Part shown: positions 24,789 through 35,894 of the stretch, one piece after another
Position numbering within the stretch: position 1 is the stretch's first letter
Layout of the letters: the number at the start of each line of letters is the position of its first letter
Source: Anaeramoeba flamelloides
Lineage: Eukaryota > Metamonada > Anaeramoebidae
Assembly (NCBI GenBank): GCA_027625915.1
Contig: JANTQA010000045.1
Coordinates: forward strand, 3,596,001 to 3,660,000
Length of the DNA stretch: 64,000 bases
Reading direction: 5' to 3'
Made by a program: the position numbers and the translations under genes
Notes under the pieces: generated by a model
Database searches by the model: none
Told to the model about the DNA's origin: nothing
Seen by the model: the letters and a program-made list of their open reading frames with translations, nothing else

Positions 24789-27700
24789 TTAATCTTTTTC
24801 TGTTAGATCTTCTTTTATTTCTTCTTCCCTTTCTTTATTTTCCTCTTCTATTATTTCTTCTTCCTCTTCTTTATTTTCCTCTTCTTTATTTTCCTCTTCT
24901 ATTATTTCTCCCCCCTCTTCTTTATTCTCCTCTTCTTTATTTCCCTCTTCTTGGTCTTGTAGATATATATTTTCGTTTTCCTTTTCATTTTTATTTTCGT
25001 TTTCATTTTCGTTTTCGTTTTCATCATAAAGATTTTCATCCTCAGAATTACTACTTTCACCGTCTGAATATTCAAATTCTGAAGTGCTTCCACTATCGGT
25101 TACACTTCCACTATCATTTTCTGGTAATTCCTGCATATCACTTTCAGAATCAGTTTCTGAATCTTTTTCGCTTTCGTAGTCACTTTCGTTTTCATCGCTA
25201 ACATATCGTTTATGAAATCGTTTACCATTGTAGCCATCGATTGAATCTTCTTCTTGTATCTCGAGGTCGGGTTTTTCTGTTCTGCCATATAAACGGATGA
25301 TAAATTTCTTTAATATTCTTTTTTTCCTTCTCATTGATGATTGAGGCTCCTTTACAATCGAAATATAGGCTTCGCCCACAACTGTAATAAACAAATTTAC
25401 CCATACATAAATAAAGATACAAACAAACGTATACATATATATTCTAGATAGAACGCCCATGCCATGGCTATTTTTATATACCATCGAAAAGGTATCTCTC
25501 ACAATGTCACCATTGGCAACGGAAAATAATGTCACAATGGATTGATCTATAGTTGCAAAATTTTTTGAATAGCTCCCAAAGCAAATTGTGCCCAAAAAGG
25601 CATAGGCTAATAATAAGGGAAGCGTTCCTAGAATAAATCTAAAAACCTTTGGCAATGCCTTAACCGTCGCACTAGTTAAAGAATAAAACTTTGGTGACCA
25701 TTGGAAATAACCTGTCAAACCAAACCAACAGCAAAAAAATGAAAATCCTAAAGATAAGATTAAAGCAAAATCGCCTAGTTGGTTATCAAACATAAAAATT
25801 GTAAAATAATAAATTTCTGATATCAATAAAATAACTGTTGTTATTACATTCCAAATATCCCAAAAATTTATAAAAGCCAAAATAAAAGAAACTTTTGACG
25901 GGAAATTTTCGCTAATTAATCTTTCTGAGCCTTCATTAATCAATTGTTGAGACGTAACCTAATATAATATGAATATTATAAATGGGTGCATAAACATGCA
26001 CGTGATTAAAAATAAATAAATAATAATAAAACAAAATTTAATTTAATAAAAATTTATAAAATCAGGAAAAGAATAATTCTAAAAATAAAAAGATGATCTG
26101 TGATCTTTTGTTTCAGGTGTTTTGTGACCTAAATTTATGAGTGATTTGTATTGTAATATTTACTTTTCCTTAAAAAATTTCTTGAATTGAATAATTATAA
26201 TTCTAAAAGTTTTATTGATTTTCAGCAAATAAACATACTTTTTGGTAAACAAGAAAATTTTGTTTTGAAATAAATAAAAAGATATTTTTTTTTTTTTTTT
26301 TTCCATTTTTTCCCCTGGCTTGAATTTTTTTTAAATTGGGAAGAAGAGTTACAAAGGAAATGGGCCTAGTGGTTAATTATTAAAACTGGGATGACACTGG
26401 TGCATGAACGTATGAGCAACTTGAAAAAGAAAAAAAAAAAAAAAAAAAGCAAAGGCAAAAAATATCAAAGTGTTCAAAAGCAAACAATATCAAAAAGAAA
26501 AAAGAACAAATGACAACAATTAAAAAACTACCATTCCACGTGAACATTCATGATCATATATCAAACTGAACTAAATTAATCAAAAGTATTGTGCCTGTGA
26601 TTTTGGGTATTCTTAATGTAAACCTAGCATTGGTATTGTTTTTTTATTGATTTTTTTACCAATTGCCTAATCAAAAAACCCTTTCCATAGATTAAACCTG
26701 GTTTTTATTTTTTAGCTTGCTTTTTTTTTCATTTTTTGTCAATTTTTCTGTCTTCTTTTTGTTTTTTCAACCAATAAAAAACTTGGAACTTGACCGATTC
26801 CAATATATATATATCTATATATATATTATAATCTAAATTGCTTATTTTCAATTAGTGATCAAGGGTTGTAGTACAATATTTGATCTCTCCTTTCGTCAAT
26901 AAAATAATAATAAAAAAAAATTCAAATTTACTCTTTAATAATAATCATTAAATAACTTTGATATTTGACGATTCTTAGATTGTTTCTTTTTTGTACTTAG
27001 GTAATTAAATAAAAATTAAAATGTAAACCCCCATTCCAAAAATTTGGACACTCCCAAAATCAAAAATAGGCAAAAAAAATCACAATTTATTGTATTTTTG
27101 GATTTATTTTTAAGAACTAAGAGTCAAACACTTGGTCTGGTAAAGAGAGAATTTTGAAGTGACTAAATTTGTGTCTCCACATTGAAAGAGTATCCAAAAT
27201 AGACACAGCCATTAGAAGAATTTTAAACTCAATTTTAGTTTTCTAAAATATCAATTTATTGCATTTTTCCAAACCTAATATTAAGTCACATTTAAGTTAC
27301 ACATAGTATCAATGTTTTTCATTTTATATTTTTTTCTTTTATTTGTATAAAAATGATTACTCCTAAAAACCAAAATCTCTGTGTCCAAAATGAAGAAAGG
27401 AGCGAAAAAAAAAATTATATTGGTACATTTGTTAAAATTTCACCAACAATTGTTGATCGATCAAATGATAAGATACCATAAACTAATTGTATTTGATTTT
27501 TCTCTTTAACTGTACTCAGTTTTAACTTTCTATCAATTATTGAAAAAAAATTTGAGATCAAACTAAACAGATTACGGAACTGGGAAAAAGGGAACGAAAA
27601 CAAAACAGAAAAAGACAAAAAATGAAATAGTTTGTAAAATCAAAATTATTTCCAAATTGAATGTAAACTGTAGTATTGTTATTCTTTCAACTGTCTAAAC

Positions 27701-30700
27701 TGTGTCCAAAATTTTGAAATTTAGTTTATATTTGGTAATTAGAAGAAACTTTATCTCAATTTTCTTTTAGATTTTAAAATTGTTTTTTCGTTAGTCACTG
27801 TACATTTCACTATTTAAAAAAAATAAAAAGTATTGAGTCATATTTCTTTAATAAAAATAAACAATTGATCTTTATTTATTTAATATATAAATCGATCTTC
27901 AAATATATATTTTATGAAGGAAAGTTTAGAATAGATTTTTTGGATGTTTTTTCGCTTTAAATCTCAATATTCCTAATGTAAATAATTTTCTATCAAAGTG
28001 GAATAAAAATGAGATGCAGCCCTGCCACACCACAAAAGTGTGTTAACCCGTATAAAAAATGGGCTATCATAGTGTGATATCTATGGGGTATGACACTTGA
28101 CACATTTTTTATTTATTATCAAAAATTTATCACATGTGATAAATTTTTACCATGTGCTAAGAAGTGTGATATAGATGGATATTTAAAAACTTGTGATATA
28201 ATTTTATCACACTAAAATTTTTATTCAGATAATAAAGCAATTATATACACCATAACAAACGCACTAATCTATTCAAACCACACACACGCATTTTTTCTCT
28301 TTTTTGATTATCATTGATAATTTAATTTGTTCAAATAGTGGACAAAGGACTCATTTATGATCTATTTTAAGTTGTTTAGGTTGTAATTTACTTTAAAACA
28401 AAAATTGAAAAAAGAACATTATTTCCAGTTTTAAGATGTTATGAACTTTGGGATAAAATTAAAAAGCTCTTTAATAATATAGTCATTTTTGAAAATTGCT
28501 TCAAAAAAGATAAAAAAAGTATATAAGCTTAATTTCAAAAATAGGGGCAAATTTTTGATTGAAAAAAAATTGTAGTTTCTCATTTAGTGAATACCAAAAC
28601 TCAACCCAGAAAAATCAGAACTTAAAACTAAAAAATAACTGTCTAAAACACCCTTTTCTGTTTTAATTATTATTTCTAATAAAAGAATAGAGAAAAGAAA
28701 CCCATAAAGAAAAAAATAAATCTGACCCTATTTTTGAAATGATTTTTCATCTTAAAATTATCCATTTAAGATTCACCATTGCTTCCAAGAACCTTTTGAA
28801 ACAACTTTCCATCAGAGTTATCAGATTTTTACTATTTACCCATTTGGTATCAACCCAAACTTTCCTTGATACCCTTTTCAAGATAAAAAGAATCTCAACA
28901 AAAGAAAGAAAAAGAAAAAGAAAAAGAAAAGAAAACGAAAACAAAACCAATTTTTTGAATGTACAACAAAGATAAAATGAATACGATCACATTCATCACA
29001 TTGTCTCCAAATGAAAGAGAAAAGAAGATCTTATTTGATCTCGCTATTTCTTCACTTTTCAAGGAGCCATTGTAACCCATTAAAGCAAATTTGGTTGATA
29101 CTTGTTTTCGAAGCAAACACTTCTTGGGTGTTTTACTTTCTTTGAATTTTACAACCCCTTTCTCCAATGTTAATTAATCTCATCTCTTGAATATTAACGG
29201 TTTTCAAAAATGTTCTTGTTCATTCAACATAAAAATAAAAATATGGAATCATTTTGAAAGAAAAATTGCAAAAAAATGAATTCAACTTTGGGAAATTTTC
29301 ATTAAAAGAAGATTGTTTCTTGATATTAAATATTCAATAATGACTTTTAAAAGATATTGGGTTCAGAATATTTGGTTAACGCAACACAGATACCAATAAT
29401 TTAGAAAATACTAATGATGACCCTATTTTTGAAATTTAGCTTAGAAAGCCATCTATTTAATCAAATAGATAACTTTTTTGAAACAATTTAAAAAATTTTT
29501 TTTATTAAAACTTTTTGAAAACAACTTTAAAGTTATTTTTAGAAAGTTTTGATTTTTTGAGTGTTAAAACTTTTTAAAAGAGTTTGAAAAATACTTTTGC
29601 TTTTCCAAGGGTGTATGTTCACAACGAATTCTTCAGATACACTAAAAATGCCATACTTTCATTTTGATTAAGATTCTTACGATCCTTTATTCAAAGATTT
29701 GTTTAAATTTTTTTTACAAAAAATAAAGATTTTTTGATTTTTTTTTTTTTGTGTACGATTAAATACCTCACTAACATAAGAACTTAGAAATATGCCGAAG
29801 AAGATAGTTATCCAATTAATTTTACATTTAAGAAAGACATTTTTTTGAAAGTAAAGCTGAAAAAAATGACAAAAAATAGCCAATTTTCTACGAATATTTA
29901 TATTGGTTATTTCTAGAAAAAAGATCTTTCTTAAAAAATACTCTGCTTATCTAGAGTATTATTGAATTTTTTAAATTTGGTTTTTTTGTTTTTCTATTTG
30001 ATTTGTTTTTTTTCTTAAAGATCCCCACCACTTCAACAAAAAATAACTCATGCAATTTGACTCATTGTTTCGAAAATGAGAAATATATTTTTCTTGGTAG
30101 GGTGTGATAAATATTACCCTATCAAGAAAAATATATTACTTATTTTCTCAAATTCATTCAAATAACAACAGTTATAAGTACTTTTGGGCGAATAACTGTG
30201 TAAAATCCAATACTTTGCGTATAAATCTTACGATTGTTGATCGTTGTTCAAAAAGCCCACTAAAGTAAGATTCAAAACCTTAAAAAACAACACTTTTTTC
30301 CAATGAAAGAAAATATTTATTTTAATCTTTGAATAAAGTCTCATAAGAGCCTTTACCAAAATGAAAGAATGGCATTTTTAGTGAACCTGAAGAATTCGTT
30401 TAGAATGCGGCCACATTAAATCAGCAATATAATTAACAACCCCTTTTTTTATTTAATTAATTTTGCAATTTAATTAAGAGCTTTATTTGTATTTTAAGGA
30501 TTCTAAATGAAGTATTTTTTTCAATTCTTGATTCGAAGTGAAAGCATATTCGAGAAAAGTCGGCAATTTTATGAATTATTTGTAAAAAGAAAATTTCGTG
30601 ACAGAGATAAACAAAAAGAAAATAATAAAAAAAAAATGAAGACTTACTTGATAAAGCTGAGAAGAAAAAAGGATGGAGCGCAAAGAGAAAAATAAAAGTG

Positions 30701-31982
30701 CCACGGAAAATAAGATTATGAGCAGTATTGAAAAAAAGGTAAAAGTCAAAAAATTACCAACAAGAAATGTATTGTTGGAACAAATGGAAGGATCTGATGA
30801 AATTGAGGTTGTGATCACACCACCACGACAAACAAAATCAAAATTTATCTCAACTTTCCAAACCAGGCATTGTGGAATGTCGCTGGGGAATATGTTTTTA
30901 AATTTAAAGCTAATTGTTGCTGATCGGAAAATCGCTATTGTTTGCTGTATTTCGTCTTTGGTTCCAATAAAGGGACCATAAGGATCGTCAGTTGTCAATT
31001 TGTATGACTCTAATGAAAGAATTGTTTATTTGGAATGGTTGTTGGTTGTTGTTTTTTTTTTTTTTTTTTTTTTTTTTTGGGGAGGTTAGGGGAGGTTAGG
31101 ATATTCAAATTACACACGCACCGATTCAAAGACGTGATTATAAATTTTATCAAAAACAAACCTTTTGTATACTCGTAGCTCACAGGCTTTGTAAACGAAA
31201 AATGGTCAAAAATGACGCTTTTGTATTGTTCAACAATCATTTTTGGTGGTTCAATTTCGCCGTCTGGATCAATAACATAACTTTTTTTTTATTTGTTTGT
31301 TATTATATGTTTTTTTTTATTGGTTTGTGTTGGAGAATATGAAAAGAAAAAAAATTACCACAAATTTTGTTTCCAAAAAGATCATGGATTAAGAAATTTG
31401 AAACACTGGATGCTAAAAATAAATAATTACTCATAATATCCGACAGAAACCTGTTTAAATTGGTAAAATTTATTGACAGTCTCGTTTATAAAATTTGTAA
31501 ACTCTTCTAAATTATAGATTTCTTTTCTAATTTGTCCTGTTTTTGAATCCAAATATCCCAGTGAATCTGGAAGGAAAAGAGAAGTAAAAGCATTTTGATT
31601 TGATTGTTGGTAAAGTGCGTTTTTTGAAGTATAATTGAAGGTCTTTGATGGGAAATAAGGAAGGAATAAAAAATAAAAATACAGCAAAAAAAAAAAAAAA
31701 AAATTAAACAAAACAAAACATTTTGTTGGACAAAATTTTTAAAAAAAATAAAACGAAATTTCAAAAAAAAAGAAGGAAACTTGAAAGAAAATTTACTTGA
31801 GCTGAAATAAAAATTACTATTAAGATTTGTAGAATAAATTTAATAGGAATTCTTCGATGTTTACGAAATTTTTGAAAAGGCGACACAGTTAAATAGTGAT
31901 GTAAAGGGATCCTTCTTTTTTGGATAAATCCTTTAGAAACTTCTGAACTTAACCACCCACGTTTTGTAAATGAAGGCCTCAT
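24789..31982 (-). CDS. Mucolipin-type TRP (polycystin-fold) cation channel
   Basis: Six-helix cation channel resembling TRPML, whose relatives act in endolysosomes. Exons 31797-31982, 31431-31642, 31359-31405, 31162-31263, 30648-31009 and 24789-25958 join in phase to 692 residues. Basic N-terminus, then helix 1 (about 47-62). The luminal domain includes TISFKFKNIFPSDIPQCLVW, matching the TRPML segment with an IPDCYTF-like motif. Helix 2 lies at about 270-292. The last exon carries helices 3-5, the pore with filter NGDI (452-455) and helix 6 (about 474-498). The tail from about 515 is very acidic, with Glu/Asn/Lys repeats. Introns 1-4 are short; the fifth is 4689 bp, between donor GTAAGT and acceptor TTAG, and joins helix 2 to the helix 2-3 linker at the place expected from TRPML. 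The third exon (47 bp) is the least certain. Confidence 0.85.
24815..24955 (-). repeat. Coding minisatellite for the Glu-rich tail of the channel
   Basis: CTCTTC/TTTATTTTC units on the plus strand encode repeated EEENKEEE-type blocks in the last exon of the channel gene. It is in frame and so able to change length without breaking the gene. Confidence 0.7.
26310..26625 (-). repeat. Repeat B copy 4
   Basis: Reverse-oriented copy: GGGAAGAAGAGTTACAAAGG on the plus strand, then AGTGGTTAATTA. Lies in the 4.7-kb channel intron. Confidence 0.7.
27024..27728. repeat. Repeat A copy 2 (MITE-like, with extra interior sequence)
   Basis: Starts TAAACCCCCATTCCAAAAAT and ends AATTTAGTTTA. About 160 bp longer than its relatives because of additional interior DNA. 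Lies in the 4.7-kb channel intron. Confidence 0.75.
28020..28220. repeat. Palindrome-rich patch with TGTGATA/TATCACA motifs
   Basis: 28121-28148 is a perfect 28-bp palindrome centred on CACATGTG. TGTGATA or its complement recurs around it, including GTGTGATATCTATGG and GTGTGATATAGATGG. Lies inside the 4.7-kb channel intron. Confidence 0.7.
29624..30398. mobile_element. Foldback-like element with a central hairpin
   Basis: The outer arm at 29624-29700 (ACGAATTCTTCAG, ACTAAAAATGCCAT, TTTATTCAAAGATT) is the reverse complement of 30324-30398 with some mismatches. In the middle, 30072-30104 (GAAAATGAGAAATATATTTT onward) pairs with 30113-30147. No coding frame. Confidence 0.65.
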
Positions 31983-33459
31983 CTCATAACAATATTAAAA
32001 AGAAATTGAAGAAGAAGTAAATGTAAAAAATGATCTACCTCTTGAATGTTTGAATTTAGAATGAACAACTGTTTTAAATTTTATTCAACAACAGCCCTAT
32101 GGTTGCTTTTTGTTATGACAAGACTACTTCTAAATAATTCTCTTCTTCATACATTTTAATTATCTTCTATCCAAAATTTCAGCAAAGTAAGTTCAATATC
32201 TGTTTGCTTTTTCAAAATGAATTGATTTTTGTCATCTTATTATCCTACTTTTAGTATTTAAAGAAAAATAGAATAGAAATATTACTGGCAATTACTTTTT
32301 TGTGTTTCTTAAGGGTGTTATTTCCAAATTAATTTTTAACTTATATCACAAAGAAATCACTTGAAGATTGATGTGGGTGAACACAATCTTTTCTATACAA
32401 TTTAAATTAAACTATTATTGCCAAAAAAAGGTGTATTTTGGAGTCTTTATGGTTTGATTTGTATTTTTAATTGTACTCTAAATCTCACTTAGACTAGCGT
32501 TTCTAAAACAGATCCAAGATGAAATACACCCAATAGGTTTTTCATTTAAAATATTTCTCAGTATTTATGTTCTAGTAACTAAATAATGCGTAATAATTTT
32601 CCAATTAAGAAATAGTACGCTTCATTACTATCTCAGGGGTAAGTGGGGTTTTTACAATTGTAAGAAAAATAAAAACAAAAAAAAACACCCATTTTTTATA
32701 AAAATAATTTATTTTGGTATCTGGATAAAAGATAATATTTTCACTAAGCTAAAATAAAACAATATCATTTGAGGTATTGGAGGGATATTTTTCAAACCCA
32801 CCCCTTAAAGACCCGACTTCAATATTAGAAGGGAACAAAATTTCATCACTTCTTCTCCTTTTTTGAATTATTCAAAATTTCTTTCTTATTCAATTGCAAG
32901 TAGTCACTTTATAGAAAAAGATTGTTCCAAAAATTACATCTTATTCATCTGAACAATTAAAAATAAGAAAACAAATTTAATCAAGGATTTATTTTGTTTC
33001 AAGGAAATATTTCGTTTATAAAAATGGTAAACACAAAAAATTATCAATACAAATTAGAAAATATATATAGAACCAATAAAGAGTTTTTAAAATTTGAATT
33101 ATTTTTGCTTTTTCTCTAGTAATTAGCAATTATTTCTTTTTTTTTTTTTAACAAAGCCAAAATAGCACTAATTTTCACAAAAATTTAATTAAACTTGATA
33201 AATAAACACCTTTATCAACTTTTGAGAAATGGTCTGTCCTTTTTAATAATTAATTTTTTGAAAATTATTTTTTATAAAAACTATTTTATCTTCTATGTTT
33301 GAATTTTTGTTTCACTTTTGAAAAAAAAATAGAAAAATTCGCAAAACATTTAATATTTTTATAAAATCTCAAACAAGTATTTGTTAATAGTTAATATGAC
33401 AAAAAAAAAAAAAAAAAAAAATCCAATTTTATTATAAAAATTAAGAAAAATAACAACAG
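31983..33459. other. Upstream region of the channel gene
   Basis: About 1.5 kb that should include the channel promoter. I see no coding frame or repeat copy in it. Confidence 0.5.
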
Positions 33460-34094
33460 TTATTGATTTTTTAAAAAAAAAATATCGAATATATTTATTT
33501 GTGAAGCTGAAAGCTTCAAAAAAAAAATATATTCAGATCCCCTTTTTTTGTTAAAAAAAGCAATAGCAATTGTTGTTTTTCGAGGGAAAAAACTATTAAA
33601 AAACACTAAACCCAAAACAAAAAACTTTTTTCCCTCTTCTGATATTTTCAAGTTTGAATTGGATTTTTGAAGATCGTATCTATTCACTTCACTAGAAAAT
33701 TTATCATTTTCAGGTACATCTGTACCTTCATCTAGTGTTTGTTTTAAGACTTGTTCCAAACTTTCATCTGGTATTGAAACTTCATCTTCAAAACAGTTGG
33801 TGTCTGGTAGGCTATTAAAAGAGTTAAATTGTTTCCTATCAACATCCAAAGTAATAAAAATTCAAATACAATAATAAAAAATGATCTAATATTTTTTGTA
33901 CAAATTCTGTCATTCCAATTATTTAAAAAAAAAGTAAAAATGAAACTGAATTTTTCCAACTCCTATTAGATGATTACTTACTTTCATTGTCATTATTTTC
34001 TTCACCAAAAGCTAAAATTTTTAATTCGAAAACTTAATATTTTTTTTAATTTCAAAAAGTTGATTGATAGGATCTTGAAACCAAAAGAAACCAT
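33460..34094 (-). CDS. Hypothetical small acidic protein, three-exon model
   Basis: Model with exons 34082-34094, 33978-34011 and 33460-33835, giving 140 residues. The middle of the last exon is convincingly protein-like and acidic (PDTNCFEDEVSIPDESLEQ, QTLDEGTDVPENDKF). The C-terminal 55 residues are hydrophobic and Phe-rich (FFVLGLVFFNSFF) and could be a membrane segment or intron read as protein. The mini-exon joins through donor GTAATC and acceptor ATAG; the 13-base first exon uses a weak donor, GTTTCA. No family recognised. It starts 1.8 kb from the divergent DENN gene. The alternative is an unrecognised 5' exon of the channel gene downstream; no in-phase donor for that was found. Confidence 0.4.
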
Positions 34095-35894
34095 TTTTTT
34101 GTACTATTTTTTTTTTTAGATAAAGTGATCTGATATTTTTAGTAACTTGAAATTTTCACTTTTCTAATTTGACTTTTCTTTCTCAAAAACCCCTTTAAAA
34201 CACCATTTTAAATCATTTCATTCTATATTTTTATTTTTATAAATTTTGAAAAATATTTCATTAGTTTTAGCTTATTTTTTTCTATCCAGAAAAGAAAAGC
34301 TTATCCAAATACAACAACATTTGGTAAACAATATCGAATATGTTAAGTGGTGTTGATCTGGAAAATATAGCATCATTTTTTATATTTTTTTTAATATTTT
34401 TGCAAGAGAAAAATAACAAATATATTAATTGATGTAGATCTAAAAAATATCGTATCATTTTTTAAATTTTTATTAATATTTTTTAAGGGAAAAATAAAGA
34501 AAATATCTGCAATTTAAAAACAGCTAAAAAATTTTATTTTATTCTATTTAATAGAATTTATTAAATTTCTTGAAATTAAAAAGATTAAATAAACTTCTTT
34601 TTCAAATAGTAAACATGTGGATACCGAATATTTCTTGTTTTAATAACATATTTGTATAATATCTATTATTATTTTTTATTATTAGAAATATTAATTTGGA
34701 TTGGTTTTATTTGTTTGAAAATCTTTAAAAAATTGAAAAATAATTGTAAAGTCTATTTATACCTTTAATCTTTGGGTTGTTAATAACTCATTGGAAAAAT
34801 TAAAATTGGGTTATTAATCATTGATTAAAAATAATCACATTAAAAAGTATTTCTTTAGGTGTAAAAATACAATTTTGAGGTTTTAAAAAGGTATTTATTG
34901 GATTGATTATTATCTTAATAGTTTATCTGTTTTTTTTTTTCATTTGCTATTTAAACACAAAATAAAAAAAAAAAAACAAAAAGTTATAAAAAAAAATAAT
35001 AAATCCATTAATATTTTTTTTATATTATAAATCAATTATTGTAATTTGTTTTTGAAATTAAGAATATTTTTTAGACTAAGTTAGATGAAAAATTAGTAGT
35101 TTTATTATTAAAGTGAATTTTTGAACACTTAGTTCACAGACAATATTATTTCTTTCTTGTTTAAAGAAAATAATAGTTTTGCGATAATTTGAAAATATGT
35201 TGAATTTTCCAAAATTAGAAAAATGAGTAAAAATAGATCAACCTTTTAAAAACAATAATTTATTACTGAAAATATATTAATTATAAATCTGGTTTTCTGG
35301 TTTTATTGGAAATAAATTTTTATTTCATTTTCCAATTCCAAGATGTGATAAAAACTTTTTATATTTACTATTAAATTTTCTCTTGAAGATTTTTGTTTGG
35401 TTATAAGTCCTGTAATAGAAAGAAAGTTAAATATGAAATTAGTCAATGTCTATAAATTTGTTCTCAGAAAATATTTTTTGGCTATTAGTCCCATAATTTT
35501 ATAACAAAAAGAAAATCAATTAAAAATGTTTATTTTTTGAATTTCAAAATCAAAAACAAATTCTTGTGGTAAAAAAGAGAATAGTATTCGATCGAAATAA
35601 GAGCAAACAACTGGAAAATCTATGTGACTCAATCTTTTTTTTCTTGTATTTCTTTCCTACTAGAGATTATTAAATTAATTTCCTTCTACTTCGTTTTTGT
35701 AATTCGATTCAACACAAAAAATCAACACATACTTGAAAAAACCACAAAGTATCTTTAAAAGACAATTTTACCATCGACACCAAATTATTGTCCAAGTTGT
35801 TGATTTAATTATCAAAAAAGATATAATTTCGATCATCAAAAGAATTAATCACAAAATCATTTTTTTCAATTTTAATTTCTCTTCACAAAGAAAG
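34095..35894. other. Divergent intergenic region between the small acidic gene and the DENN gene
   Basis: The genes on either side are transcribed away from each other, so both promoters should lie here. It holds a two-unit tandem repeat at about 34329-34500. No TATA-type element can be told apart in such AT-rich DNA. Confidence 0.5.
34329..34500. repeat. Two-unit tandem repeat, about 87 bp per unit
   Basis: Units begin at 34329 and 34416 and share GATCTGGAAAATATAGCATC / GATCTAAAAAATATCGTATC followed by T-rich sequence. A related reverse-oriented segment occurs just after repeat A copy 3 (about 38770-38830). Confidence 0.55.

Larger units (their letters stand above)
25959..30647 (-). other. 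4689-bp fifth intron of the channel gene
   Basis: Donor GTAAGT after TATCAA and acceptor ATTAG before GTTACG, both phase 0. It contains repeat B copy 4 (reverse), repeat A copy 2, a palindrome-rich patch at 28.0-28.2 kb, a coding-like block at 28.75-29.17 kb and a foldback element at 29.62-30.40 kb. Confidence 0.8.

Noticed and set aside
27415-27618. 67-codon minus frame in the channel intron
   Set aside because: It falls inside repeat A copy 2 and is not conserved in the other copies.
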